64,000 nucleotides of DNA from Gymnopilus junonius (Eukaryota > Basidiomycota > Agaricomycetes > Agaricales > Galerinaceae): positions 1 through 64,000 of the forward strand of contig JADNYJ010000185.1 in the NCBI GenBank assembly GCA_015501075.1. The letters are read 5' to 3'. Shown here piece after piece: positions 12,445-25,150 of this stretch (position 1 is its first letter; each line of letters begins with the position of its first letter). Made by a program: the position numbers and the translations under genes. The notes under the pieces were generated by a model that worked only from the letters and a program-made list of their open reading frames with translations, did not search any database and was not told the origin of the DNA.

Positions 12445-13680
12445 ATGCCCCAGCCAGCGAACGTCCGTCCCATGGCAAGTCAAGGACGACTCAGACTCAA
12501 GAAGTTTCGCATCCCTCTGGATAATTCTGGTGAAGCTTACTTCGCACTATCCAGTGACTACTGTGTCATTGCGATGAGGAAGAAGATTCTTGTCTATGCA
12601 GTACCAGATTTCCGTCTAATCCATTCTCTTGAATGCTGTGAAGGTCAGATCAGACCAGTGAATATCTACGGGAATATCCTTATCACCAGTTTGATGGTGA
12701 AATTTTTTGTTTGGGACCTCCTGGGTGGCGAGTGTCGTCATAAATTGTCCGAAGGATATCTATTTACTGTGGGACCGGAACTGGGGAAAGTTGAGGAGAA
12801 TGGTATGCTCACAGCTACATGGCCGAGAAATCCTTTACTTGTAACGACATGGGCAGGCACCCAGAATATTATCAGGATCTGGAGTCTTGGAGAAAACAGT
12901 CATAAGGCAGATGGTACTGTAAGCCTACAGGGGATTACATTATGCAATTTTTTGACTATTTCATTCTCCAGGGAACGGACGGAAAGTACCTCTCTTGCGA
13001 GAGATAGATAGATTTTGTTGCTGTAACGGAGGTATTGACGGCCTCGTTCGTCTTCTGGCTTCAGCATAGGAGAATATATGTGGATTTTCATTGGGCATAC
13101 CAGTACAGGTCAGTCACCGACAGTAACGTTTCCTTTAGTTCACCATCTCATAGCTGTTCTACAGTGCGTGCTGTTGATATCGACTCACGTCAGGTTTATT
13201 CGGGTCGTCTGAGGGTACATGCGAATATGGGATATCCAGATACGCGATGCCACCATATTCTTCAATGTCACCCTCTATCATTATGAAAATAACGATCTCG
13301 CCTTCTCATCTGGTGTCCTCTGATCGTAAAGGGACAATTTGCGTATGGGACCCCATCTCAGGGGAGCTGGATTATCAGATCGAAAGAATGGCCAGTGATT
13401 ACCTAGACCCTTTCCGACTCCAGGCTCACAGGATTCTTTTCAATGGAATGAGTCTCTTGAGCTACGCGATATTCGTTCCGACACATTGCTCCAGAAAATC
13501 CACCTCGACAGTCCTGATGCTGTTCCGATTGACTTTCAATTTCAGGGCAGGTTTTGCATTGCCCATCTCATGGATGAATCCCGGTCTTGGTTTGATGTAT
13601 GGGAAATAGAGATGGAGGGTAGCAGCGAGGAGGGAATAAGAGGGAGGGCAGCCGGAGTGTCGGGTATTGGTGAAACGTAA
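12445..13680 (+). pseudogene. WD40-like beta-propeller protein, frameshifted
   Basis: From ATG 12445 the reading is open for about 160 residues. It shows propeller-blade patterns (DYCVIAMRKKILVYAVPDF; LITSLMVKFFVWDLLGGE; TTWAGTQNIIRIWSLGE). A GTAAGC...CTCCAG intron follows from about 12919. Downstream the homology continues only by changing frame several times: YMRIWDIQIRDATIFFNV; SSDRKGTICVWDPISGEL; SLELRDIRSDTLLQKIHL; GRFCIAHLMDESRSWFDVW. The last frame ends at TAA 13678-13680. Agaricomycete F-box/WD-like proteins often look like this, but no F-box is visible upstream. A related fragment lies on the minus strand at 36600-36990. Either this is a pseudogene or it carries several sequencing indels. 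Confidence 0.6.
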
Positions 13681-13813
13681 TATACATGTGTAGTATGTGA
13701 CAACAGCCTGGGTATGAGAAATTGGAAGTCTGCATCGTAATTTACAAAGGGCGAATCACATATTAGCTCACCTCTAATCTGCCAAAGAAGGTATAAGATA
13801 ATACAGTACTGTA

Positions 13814-14850
13814 CTAGAGCAGAAAGGGAACAGCGACTTTGCGTTGCTTGGGGTATGAATCACCAAACTTCTCATGATACCACTTGTGTCCTTTGTACGC
13901 GCGGGGAAGCATCAGCACCACCTCGGAAAGAGGAAGACCCATGGCGGTGAGAGGAGTGGTGCGAACATGTGCCCTGGGGTGTTCCATATAGAGACGTACG
14001 TTTGAGGATCAAGTAGTGAGGAAGTGAGTGAGGATAGAGTGAACTCGGAAGGATTGAAAGGGAGCGGAGAGGCGGCCAGTGCGAAGCCGAGCCATTCGAT
14101 CCATTCACAAAAGTAGTTCGGATATGAGATGAGACTGTATAAGCCACCTTGAGGAATGGCGTAGTGTTCTCCTTTCGATTTGTTGTCTGCTTTGCCTTTG
14201 CCTTTGTTATTCGCCTTTCTGCGGATGTTGAGCAGAACTTCGTCGTGGTAGATGTTCCCGATTAATCCCAGAGCCCATAAAGTTAAGCCGATGTAGAATG
14301 TTGTACGCGGAGTTTCAGCAGTATATTTCCGCCCATAAGGTGAAGAAAGGTAGGACCCCATTAACGAGCCGTTGATGGTGTTGAAGAAAATCCCCCATAG
14401 AGGAACTATGATATGCGTTTTGGAGCGCGATGGGGTCCGGAGTGGTGAGAGTATGGCTCGGTTGGCGTAGTGTACCAGATAACACAGCGCCAGAATCGCA
14501 TGAGGCTCCGTTAGGGAGGGCAGAGGAGGCGCTTTAACGGTGAGAGGGGAAGTGATGAACGTGTACAGGAACATGAGGGGCGAGACGAGTTCCATGACTA
14601 TCCATGATTTACGCCCGTCGACGAGGAAGATGCTTGACTGGTTCTTGGGAGTGAATCTACCAAAGGGCGCGTTTATGATAAAGAGGACGGGGGTTGTGAG
14701 GGTGTTGAGGATCGTGAACCATTTTCGGGCTTCTGTGTAAGCGTCAGAGAAAAACTTATCAATTTGTTTGTTTTGCTTATAAGTAAGATAGAAATCACCA
14801 TTGTAATAGTATAGAGCTGGGCCGAATGCGAAAGTCTTTGTAGGATCCAT
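13814..14850 (-). CDS. steroid 5-alpha-reductase-like membrane enzyme (3-oxo-5-alpha-steroid 4-dehydrogenase family), with apparent -1 frameshift near the C-terminus
   Basis: The start is ATG 14850. Multiple hydrophobic segments and the family's C-terminal signature are visible: a run with GLIGNIYHDEVLLNIRR, then IPQGGLYSLISYPNYFCEW and EWLGFALA. Family members are polytopic ER proteins that reduce a C=C bond next to a carbonyl (steroid, enoyl-CoA or polyprenal) with NADPH. The frame stays open to a stop at 13912. However, the universally placed tail (MLPRAYKGHKWYHEKFGD, ending VAVPFLL and TAG at 13814-13816) lies in the next frame. Inserting one base near 13926, in the AAA run of the plus strand, restores the expected ending. 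A 26-nt GTACGT...CCCCAG intron would also restore frame but is implausibly short. It is transcribed divergently from ABC locus B, with about 660 bp between them. Confidence 0.8.
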
Positions 14851-15512
14851 AATGCCGAATGGTCGTCACGGTTGTCGTCGACGATGACGGCGGCGTGCAA
14901 TGCACTGGCCAGGTCACGCGATATTTGGAGGTAATTGGCTAAACCGTCCGCACGTGCTTCAAAGTCGAAATTTAAAATTAAAGCAGCATTCGGCTGCCAG
15001 CGGCTGTCCTGCAACGCTTGGCGGTTCTCATTTGCCAGGAGGAATTGGCCAACTACTGTCGGGCTGCAAAGATGACGAGCCTTACAGCTATCATTGCACC
15101 AAGTTGAAGCTTGTACCCTGACAAAATGTCCTTTTTTCACTCGTTGAAGATTAAACTATACTGGTCCATCCAGCCGAAGGCCCCGCGTGGCAATTTGCTT
15201 TCATGTGTCCTGCTTGTCAAGGTGTGAAGCGCGATAGGTGATAGCGGGTGGGAATAGGGAGGATTGTTTGGGATTGCATATGCAGACGATCTGCATACAT
15301 GACTCGACTTTGAACTGCAACACCTTGGCAGGCACTCGTATTTTTGCAAGACGGAAGCGACACTAAACGACTCACAGATCAAGTACCGAATACCATATTA
15401 CTAATTCGTCCACATTTTTAGCAGCATCCACATCTCTTCTTGACACCTCACGCCGGGCCTTGAACTTCGTCATAGTACAGACGAGCGGTCTTCAAGCCAA
15501 GAGGGATATCTT
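14851..15512. other. divergent intergenic region between the reductase gene and ABC locus B
   Basis: About 660 bp that must contain both promoters. No clear TATA box or operator was identified. Part of it may be the unrecognised first exon of ABC locus B, whose true start is uncertain. Confidence 0.35.
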
Positions 15513-18500
15513 ATGTTGGGCCAACTGCTCGACACCGTGTTCATGTACGTGCTTCTTCTTATCATCCTCGCGCTCACTAACGATCCGTACACTCCTTTCC
15601 GGATTTCCAGGAAGGCAACAACCATGGATTCGCGTGTCCTTCCACTACTATTCACCTACGTATCCTTCGTCTGGCAACTTACCATAGGCATCTCCCAGCT
15701 TCTCCATGAATACGCCAGATCCCCTACGGCTGGCGAAGAAACAGCCTCCGACTTAAGCTTTTGGGGAAAATTTAAAGTTCATGCACGGAGCTATGGAGGA
15801 TACACGATATACGGATTCATGGTTATGCGGTTTTTCGGAGCGCTGAGCCTCGTATACCTTTCAGCTATAACTCCTATAGAGGGCTGCGAACTACTTAATT
15901 TGAGTTTGTTCTGGGGAATATGTGTTGAGGATTGTCTACCTTACACATTCGTGAGTGTTCTCTTTACATCAATCATCCTTATGAAAGCCATTGACATCTT
16001 GATTAATGAAGGTGTTTTCTTTCATCCTGGCTTCAGTGTCCGTTATTTCGAGGTCACTGAGCGATAGAGCGACGCGACACCTCAACCTCTTGCTGCTCCT
16101 CACTTAGGCGTCTATGCATACCGCGACATCTGGCCCTTGGCGACATACTACCTCGAACCGGCAGATATAGCAGAAGGCAACCTCCTCTGGGCTAAAATGG
16201 CCATCGTCGGCGTGATGGCTGTTGTTATACCCTTGCTTATACCCAACCGGTATGTCCCTACAGACCCGAAAGTGAGCAGCTTCAATTTCTTTCTACCTGG
16301 GAATCAAGAGCGACTATTTACGCGATGTGAAGAATCCCATGCCCATTCCAGGCGCGAACTAGTCGACCCGTGGATTTCAAGAGCGACGTATACTTACCTG
16401 GATTCCGTCATCATATCAGCAAACAGGGTGGCGCATTTGGGCTTTGACCAGCTTCCTGCGCTTTTGGATGTGGACTATGCGTCGTATTTGACGAAGAAAG
16501 CTTTTCCGGTCTGTTGTTGGCTCGTTACTCTTGCATGTTGAGCTGTGGTCTAATGGTCGAATTTTTGCAGCACTTGGATCCGTTTCAAGGCGCTAAGCGA
16601 CGGCATCTATTCTGGGGACTTTTGTACTACTTTCGTGCGTTGACAACTTGCTCATTATATTTCAATAAATTTACGCGTGACAGGACGCGAATACTTTGTT
16701 GTCGGGATAACTATTTTCATCAACTCTATCTGCAGTTTTGCTGGTCCTATCGGAATAAACCAGGTCCTAGCGTACGTCCATTCCTGTGATCCCTTCTTAA
16801 TTTTTATTTCTCATACTCCTATGTGTGACCACCAGTTACTTGGAAACAGACGGCGAAAACGCGACCATAAAACCATGGCTGTGGATCGCCGTCCTCTTCT
16901 TGGGCCCTGCCATCAAAGGAGTCTCGGAACACTGGAACTTATACCTTCAAACGGTCGTTCTCGTCCGCATCCAAGCGTTGCTCACCCAGCTGGTATTCGA
17001 GCATAGTTTAAGGATAAGGCTGAAGGCTGAGGCTTCAAGTGATAAGCCCGCTCCATCTGCATCAGGCACGTCGACGCCAAAGACGATGGACAGTGAGGAA
17101 GAGGCAGAACTTAGCAGAGAGTCGACGCTTGCGTCCGGTTCAGAGGGCGATATTTCTGAGGAAGGCGAGCATGCCGCGAGAGAGGAGAACGAGACGCAGA
17201 GTACTTCCACTGCTGTGGCGTCTTCCGCGGCTCCCTCGCGCGATGCAAGTCAAGCGACGGCTTTGAAGGAGTCTGCGAAGGGCAAGGGTAAAGCAGACTC
17301 TGATGCTGAGCATCCTGTTTCGGTCGATGCTGCAACGAAACAGACGAAGGACGCAGAAAACCTTTTAGGGAGGATCAACAACTTGGTCACTAGCGACCTT
17401 GATGCTATCGTTGACGGAACTGATTTCTTGGTGTTTGGTATGTTGCTTTGGTTCCCAATCACGATAAGCTACTGACCTAAACACATACTAGTGCTTTATA
17501 TACCTATACAAATACTCTTTTCCATTGTCTTCTTGACTCAAGTGCTAGGATGGAGGTGGGTTCGGGGTTTTCGGTTTTATATTCTCTTTGACAATAGAAC
17601 GTTAATCTTTGCAGCGCGCTGGTTGGCCTCCTTACGACCCTTGCTGCAAGTCCGGTGGCAGGATTCATTACAAAGAAATTACAAAGCCTTCAGATCATAA
17701 AAATGAAAATGGTGCGCACATGCGTCTTGCTCCTATGATTTCTATCCTCTCTTTTTTTTTTTGTTCCTTTAATCTGACCAATAAATATTCATCTTTGCAG
17801 ACTGATGCCAGAGTACAAAGCATAACTGAATGTACAACCCTTTTATTACATATTACTGCTTTATTTTACTGAGCTTGACAAATCTTGTTTAGCTATTGGC
17901 GTCATCCGCATGATCAAACTCTTTGGATGGGAAAATAAGATGACGAAGAAAATCGAGGAGAAACGTGAGGAAGAGCTCAGCCGGCTTTGGAAATACAAGG
18001 CGAGTCCTCTAGCTGGTATTTTCGTGACTGCGCCTCATACTTTAAAATAGGCTCTTGGAGTTCTGAACGGAGGCATCAGGTAGTTCAGCGACACATATCC
18101 CCTATACATTGAGTTAATGATAATGTTCGAACAGTAACATCATTCCGACGATCGCTATGTTTATGACGTACCTGACCTACACGGTCATCATGAAAGAAGA
18201 GTTGAACCGTTCGTGTTCCTTCAAAATTTCCATATATCTGGTGGATTAAATACATCCATCTAGCCTCCAAAATATTTTCGAGTCTTGCAGTCTTCTCGAT
18301 TCTTCGAGACCAATTAGGGCGTCTTGTCTGGCAAGCGAATATGATGATCCAAGGCAAGTGGCGGGAAAAATAATTATATAATGCAATGTTCTGATGACTG
18401 AAATTTTACGAATAGCGAAAGTGTCGCTTGACAGAATCACCAATTTCTTAAAAGACACCGAACTCCTTGATCAGTTTACGCAGAAGCCAGAGGATTCTAT

Positions 18501-21500
18501 CAGTTTCGCTTTGCCGCCGGATGAAGAGGAAAGTCGTGAAATTGGGTTTAGGAACGCGACCTTCTCGTGGTCTCTCGAAGGAGACGGCTCTCTTACCCCA
18601 TCAAGCCGGAACTTCAGGCTCCGTGTGGAAGGCGAATTGTTTTTCAAGAGGAATTCCATCAATATGATTATTGGACCGACGTGAGTGCTGTTGAATTTGA
18701 TAAGATAAGTGCTTAAACAACGGGATGGATAATAGAGGGTCTGGTAAAACGTCCATTTGATGGCCTTACTTGGTAAGACACTTATTAGGTCGCACAAAGG
18801 TCTGTTAGTTAACAGAGATTGTTCTAGGTGAAATGCACTTCGTACCCTCTCACGCTGACTCTTGGTTTAACCTCCCTCGCGGAGGAGGCGTCGCATATGC
18901 CGCTCAAGAATCATGGGTACAGAGCGCGACCATTAAAGAAAATATTCTGTTTGGGGCTCCATTTGACGAACAGAGGTACAAAAAAGGTGGCTCTATTTTT
19001 TTCCGTATTTTCTGGACGACGATTTTAACCAAATTTTGGATGATAGTGCTTCGTCAATGTGCGTTGGAAAAGGATATTGAATTGTTTGACGCTGGGGATA
19101 ACACGGAGGTCGGAGAAAGAGGCTTGACCCTAAGGTGGGAAATATTTCCTTTTTTGATTTAGGTAGGTGCTTACTAAACGATGTTTAGTGGTGGACAGAA
19201 GGTAGTGCCTTGACATATACTCTTCATCGTCCTCGAAGTCTAATACCTTTTTTAAAAGGCAAGGGTAACCCTTGCAAGAGCGATATACTCTAGCGCTGAT
19301 ATTATCCTGTTGGACGACGTCCTTGCTGCTCTCGATGTCCATACGTGAGTCCATCACGTAAGTTTATTTTAGGCTTTTTATAGACTCGCACGATCAGGTC
19401 TGCTTGGATTGTTGATAAATGTTTCCGCGGCGACCTGGTCAAAGGAAGAACGATACTTCTTGTAGTAAGCTCTAACTATCCATTCATCTTTAAAGATGGA
19501 ATCAACCAACCTTTAGACGCACAACATTGCGCTTGTGGGCCCGATTGCTGGCTTCGTCGTCTCCCTTGGCCTTGATGGAAGTGTCAAGACACAAGGTACA
19601 GACTTCTCTGCTCTCTTAGAAAACGATGCGCGCCTTGCTTCGGAGGTAGAAGAAGAGAAGAAACTACTGGAAGAAAGCAAGGAGGACACAGAGGAACCTG
19701 CTGCAAAGCCTTCTTCGGACGGCAAGCTCGTAGTGGCAGAGGAAATCAAGGAGGGCCACATTACATGGAAGTCAATCAATCTCTTATTATCGGCTCTGGG
19801 AGGAAACCATCCTACTCTTTTTTTCTTGGTTCTGGTTTCATGGCTCGCACTGGCCAATGTTTTGATCACCACGCAAACGTGGTTCCTTGGCCTTTGGGGA
19901 ACTCAGTACGAGTATCGTGCGCCTTCCGAAGTCCGGCTTTCTTTGTATGTCGAATTTTTACTTGCTCTCAAACTTGATGGCAACTCATGCATTTCAATTT
20001 AGCTACCTGACGGGTTTCTTTCTCATCATTCTGACTCATTTCACAATCGTCATGTCCCTCCATTTCTTCTTCAACTATCGCATGGTTGTGGCATCGCGGA
20101 CCATTCATGCCAAACTTGTGAATTCAATATTCGGAAGCACGTTCAGGTTTGTTGTCCATACGCCACATTTCTTAACAGCACTGATTCCATTCACCATTTT
20201 TTTCAAAAACTAGGTGGTTGGACGAAACGCCGACTGCACGCATCATTGCAAGATGTACGCAGGACGTCCGTGTTGTCGACACTTCTGTGGCGTCGACAGG
20301 ATTCTGGGTTGTTGATATGAGTCTAGGCGCTCTCATCAAGCTTGGCGCCATTGTCTTATTCACACCCATCTTCATCGTGCCTGGCTTTGTCGTCGCAGCC
20401 GTCGGCTTTGTTTTAGGAAACTGGTACTTGAAGGCACAGCTATCGATTAAGCGAGAAATGAGGTGAGTAACAAGTATTTGTGCATGTAGTATCTGTCTTT
20501 GAACTTCCGATGATTACCTTAGCAATGCGCGGTCTCCGTTGCTTGCACATTTCAATGCTTCTATCCACGGTCTTGGTCAGTTTTTGAGCCATTTCATTGT
20601 CGTGCTTGTATTGACTTCATCAAGTTTCCATCCGCGCCTACGGCGCCCAACAGGCCTTTAGGCTGGAGTCATACAAGCGAATAGACCATTACACCCGCAT
20701 CGCACGCACATCTTGGAACGTTAATCGATGGGTCGGTCTTCGCATGGACTTTCTTGGGGCCGCTTTCACGGCATCTCTTGCTTTCTACCAAGTATACGTC
20801 CAAAGTGTCAGTGCTGCCAATACCGGGTTTTCTCTGAACATGTCTATCAGCTTCTGCATGCTCATTTTCTACTTGATTCGGATTTGCAATACCTTTGAGG
20901 TCGAATCGAACAGGCGAGTTTGCTTGCTAGTCGTTTTTCTTTGGTTGGCTCATTGAGCATGTCTGGAATAGTTTGGAACGTATTCAAGGATATCTTGATA
21001 TCGACCATGAGCCTAAGTCGACTGAAAGTGGTCAACCTCCTGCTGCTTGGCCAACAAGTGGCGATTTGCGTGTAGAAAATTTATCTGCGCGTTACTCTCA
21101 GGTACGTTCAAGTGATGCATTCTCTTAATACTCCTCATTAATCTTAATCGTCGTTCATTAGAATGGACCTAGGGTGCTGCACAACATATCCTTCCATGTA
21201 AACTCAGGAGAACGTATTGGCGTCGGTACGTAATATGATGGTCGATCAGAAAAATACTCTGATGGATAGATATTGTCTAGTTGGCAGGACAGGAAGCGGC
21301 AAGGTAAGAACTTGCAACGTGGTCGGAATGTTCCGTAACTTATGATGGTCAATACAACGCAGAGTTCATTGACTCTTTCATTGCTAAGATGCATTGTCAC
21401 AGAAGGAAAGGTATACTACGACGATATCGCTACCGACTCAATTAACCTTGACGCATTGAGGTCCAATATTACTATCATTCCGCAAACAGTGCGTTGTCAT

Positions 21501-22281
21501 TCATCTCACGCGCGATACACTTATTAATATCTCATGTAGCCTGAACTTCTTAGTGGCACTCTGCGACAAAATCTAGACCCCTTTGAGCAGAACGATGACG
21601 CAACGTTGAATGACGCACTGCGTGCGGCTGGCTTGTTCTCTCTTCAAGAAGAGGCCGGCGAGGCACGCCTTACTCTGGATAGTAAGATAGCCGGTGGTGG
21701 AGGCAACCTTTCTGTTGGTCAGAGGCAGATTATTGCTCTTGCCAGGGCAATGGTAAGGGGAAGTAAATTGCTTATTCTGGATGAAGGTTGGCAGATTGGT
21801 TGACTCCATTCCATCTTTTTTGCTGACTAACAATATTCAATTTCAAAATAGCGACATCCGCCATTGGTTCGTGATGTACTTTCGATGATGGGGAATTTGC
21901 TACATTAATACGTTTGCAGACTAAAGACGGACACCGTGATTCAGCGGACTCTCAGGAGCCAACTTGGACCGATGTTACAGTTATCACTGTTGCTCATCGC
22001 CTTCAGACCATCATGGATGCTGATAAAATCGTAAGTAAACAAAGTTGCATTGAATAACGAAGCACTAACACCAAAATCAGATGGTATTGGATAATGGAAA
22101 TATTGTATTTTTTATTTATTTTCTCCCTGCTATTTGTGGGATGCTGATTCTGGCTTGGTTCTAGGTTGAGTTTGACAATCCGAAAGCTCTTCTAAAGAAG
22201 GAAAAGGGGGCTCTTAAGGCACTTGTGGACGGAAGTGGAGATAAAGATACCCTGTATGAGCTTGCGGAAGGTACTAGGTGA
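15513..22281 (+). pseudogene. full-length ABCC transporter locus with at least five single-base deletions (copy B)
   Basis: It has the complete ABCC layout. N-terminal membrane segments ([20 protein letters not shown]) are followed by TMD1 and a charged insert with GKGKADSDAEH. NBD1 has GSGKTSI, SGGQK and [14 protein letters not shown]2 follows; NBD2 has GRTGSGK, LSVGQRQ and LLILDE. It ends LYELAEGTR and TGA at 22279-22281. Splice sites are largely intact and align with copies A and D. Each of the following points needs one extra base to restore the conserved reading: about 16105 (before GVYAYRDIWPLA), 16356 (before DPWISRATYTYL), 18757 (inside NBD1 Walker A, creating TGA), 21922 (TAA at DYKTDT) and 21971 (before [13 protein letters not shown]). 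Two GC-AG introns (18000 and 18354) are present. It is either a recently dead paralogue or an intact gene with assembly errors. The start at 15513 is tentative. Confidence 0.85.
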
Positions 22282-22293
22282 TAGCCTTAAAGG

Positions 22294-24009
22294 TTACAAA
22301 CGAACTTGCTTGTTACTATTTATATAAAGATGTGGTAGCAAACTAATCAAGACCCTCTGAGGGCAAAGCCCAAAAAAATATATCGTCGGAAACCTCCGAA
22401 CTAAATGGTATGCCGTGATAATGCATGAAGAAAGAAGGAAATTGTCATTAGGCCAAGGATTGATTTTAAAATCCAAACCCGCTTTCCTGATGGCAAGAAT
22501 ATCAAGGATGGACTGCTTGTCAATAAGTGAAATAGAATTGCGAGGGACGTATGGGTAAAAAGATAAGTGAAAAGATTTCAGAGGACGAGGGGTACGGCTG
22601 GGATTGTTCAATTCGGAAACGAGACCAAATATGGGAGGCAATAAGGCCCAAGAAAATGAGCACAATGCATCATACCGCAAAGTTTGAAGATTAGGAAGGA
22701 ATGTAGACTCGTGAGGATCAAGAGACCCTTCCATTGTGGCTGAATTGTGGGCTAGGTACTTGAAGAATGCTTCCGGGGAGACATTGTCTTCTGTCGCTGA
22801 TGAGTCCCATGTTGTCAGAAGCTCCAGCTGAATGAGAGAAGGAACCTCCCTAAGGACGCAAATGATATCGTCACTGGTATACAGGGTGTTGTCTAAAACG
22901 AGCTGTTCCAGGTGACAAGCAGATCGCTTAAAAAAGGCGGTGAGCGTTCCTGCTGCAAATTCTTCCTCTGAACCGTTGATTACTAGCCGTTTTAAAGAAG
23001 GAAAGCTGACGCGACTAAAAAATTCGTGGAGGAGATCGAAATATGGCCCATCGAACGTGAGATCCTCGACGTGATGGACGATTATATTAAAAGGGATAGG
23101 GTCTAGTGTGCTTGGAACCCGGCCAACTCCAATCACCGTGCAGTGCCTGATTTGCTGGACACTCTTCAGAAGTTCCAGGCAATCGTCGAGGGAGAAGTCC
23201 ATTAGTGTTACCCAAGTGACTCTGTCCCATTGGATTTCAATCGATTTATAGCTCACCATCGAAATAAAAACGTTGAAAGGCCTAGATATGACATTCTTCC
23301 TGTGGAAAACGGTATTATCGTACCCTGGCTCGAGCCTAAGAGACCGTAGGAGAGAAGGCTCAGAGTCTTGCGGGTTGCCAATAAGCTGCCAAGGAAAACT
23401 ACTGAAATTGCGAAAGTCGAGCGCCTGCCACCGACTGGACACTTCGTTGATTATGTCCATCATATTGCGAACCTCAGTCAACTGCGACTCCTCTGGATCA
23501 TCGTAGGAGTAAATACGGATCGACAACGGTAGATTGCCCGACCTATCAAGCCATGCTTGGATGACCTCAACGTCCCGTTTGACCTCGGAAGAACGAAGGT
23601 TAATTAGCAGTGAATTCCATAGCTGAGGAGTCGATAATGCAATGCGCCGCCAATCTCGACAGGCGGCCGCCAGGTTCAATCGTGCCGTGATGTCCTCCCA
23701 AACTTCGTCGATGTTGCCATACGGTTCCGTATCGAACTGGATATGCGGAACGCTGAGCTCGAATATAGAGGATACGATCTCAGGAGGAAGTCGTCGGGAT
23801 ATGGAATCGTGACGTGATTGATCTGTGGCAGAAGCTCCCGATGCAACCTCAGTAGTCGTTCATTTCTTGTTCTGCTTCCAAGAACTTCTGGTTCGCCTTT
23901 TTCATTCGAGATCGCAGTTCCTTCAACTTGTTACAAGGACCACAAGAACTGCCATTAGATAATCGGCAGTGGTTTTTAGGTCCAAATAACACTGGTCGAT
24001 CGCAAGCCA
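22294..24009 (-). CDS. F-box protein with N-terminal cysteine cluster and LRR-like C-terminal half, two apparent -1 frameshifts (copy C)
   Basis: The reading starts MACDRPVLFGPK at ATG 24009. It has a cysteine pair (SSCGPCNKLKELR), a short coiled coil (KKANQKFLEAEQEMNDY) and then an F-box (ISRRLPPEIVSSIFELSVP). After the F-box comes a typical tryptophan-rich stretch (CRDWRRIALSTPQLWNSL) and a long leucine-rich-like region ending at 22294. The family acts as a substrate receptor of SCF ubiquitin ligases; the target is unknown. The 22294-23679 part is one open frame, and the F-box upstream reads through in the same frame. Two single-base deletions separate the coiled coil from the F-box, near 23849 (after EMNDY) and about 23815. 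A shortened copy lies immediately upstream at 24430-24850. Two further relatives, H and I, occur at 49-60 kb. Confidence 0.75.
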
Positions 24010-24429
24010 TCTTCTTGAAATGTGTTTTGGAAATTAGTAACGAAAAGGATCGAGCAGCAATTTTGGATACTTCAGTATTTTCCGAAGAGTACAGAGCTCA
24101 GCACACGTTGATCACTAATCTGAACGAGAGATTTGGTCAAATGAACCGTCGAGGTAAGAGTGGCAGGAACAAAATTCGAATTACTGAATGCGGATCCCGT
24201 TGATCTCAAGTAGGCGGGAAATTATTTCCATTTACGTACCAGAGTTGGACCGGAGTGGTGTTCAATAGCGAGCATGTGCATTGTGGCAGCAGGCCGCAGG
24301 AATGCTCTTTATCCTTAATACTGAGATTGTACGATTTGTACACCCACGCATTGAGAGTCCAGCTATATCTATGGAACATCTGATCCTATTTATATCATCG
24401 CATGAAGTCGATGCACAGAATCAAGATGG

Positions 24430-24850
24430 TATATATAGCGAACTAATCAAGGTCCTCAGAAGGTAGAGCCAGAAAAAATACGTCGTCGGAAACCTCCGAA
24501 TGTAAGGTATGCCATGATGATCCAGAGGAAATTGTCATTAGGCCAAGGGTTGATTTTTAAATTTAATCCGCCCTCCTGATAGTAGACCGTCGAACTGTAT
24601 CTGCGGAACGTTGACGTCGAATATGTAGGATATAATTCCTGGAGGAAGCTGTCGAGAAATGAATTCGTGAATGTGGTTTATCTGCGGCCTCAATATATCG
24701 TTCATTTCTGCCTCTGCTTCCAAAATTTCTGCTCTACCATTTTCATTCGGAATCTCAGCTTCTTCAACTCCGTACAAGAACCACAAGGATTGCCATCCGA
24801 TGATCAACAGCCCTTTTTAGGTCCAAATAACTTTGCTAGTTGGTCGCAGG
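24430..24850 (-). pseudogene. internally deleted F-box copy (copy J)
   Basis: It reads on the minus strand as NPCGSCTELKKLR, a coiled-coil piece (AEILEAEAEMNDI), the F-box start (FISRQLPPGIISYIFDV NVPQIQFD) and then directly the C-terminal end of the family (FGGFRRRIFS, nucleotide-similar to 22330-22490). About 1.3 kb of the central region present in copy C is absent. Stops and frame changes occur in the N-terminal part. It is a tandem, truncated relative of copy C, not expected to be functional. Confidence 0.7.
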
Positions 24851-25150
24851 CCCATTTCTTTACGTGATTCCTAGAAAGTTAGCAATGTAATTGATCAAGT
24901 AGCAGTTGCAGAATGCTTACGTCATCGTTCTTCTGTAAAGTACAGAATATGCAGCTTTGGATATCTATAGGTGGCCTTCCAGGCAAGTCGGTTGCGCTCA
25001 AAGAGACGGAGTCAGAACACCAGTCGCGCTCACCGTCACAGAATGACTCGGACCGTTTTGGCCGAGTCGATTTACGTGTAACACGTGACTTCAAGAAAAC
25101 TCATCGCCGCATTCCACTCATCCTCCGTTGCATCCAATTACACCCAAAAA

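Noticed and set aside
13955..13992. 26-nt intron (GTACGT...CCCCAG) restoring the reductase frame
   Set aside because: Far shorter than any other intron in the window. It would also remove residues that fit the family in the existing frame.
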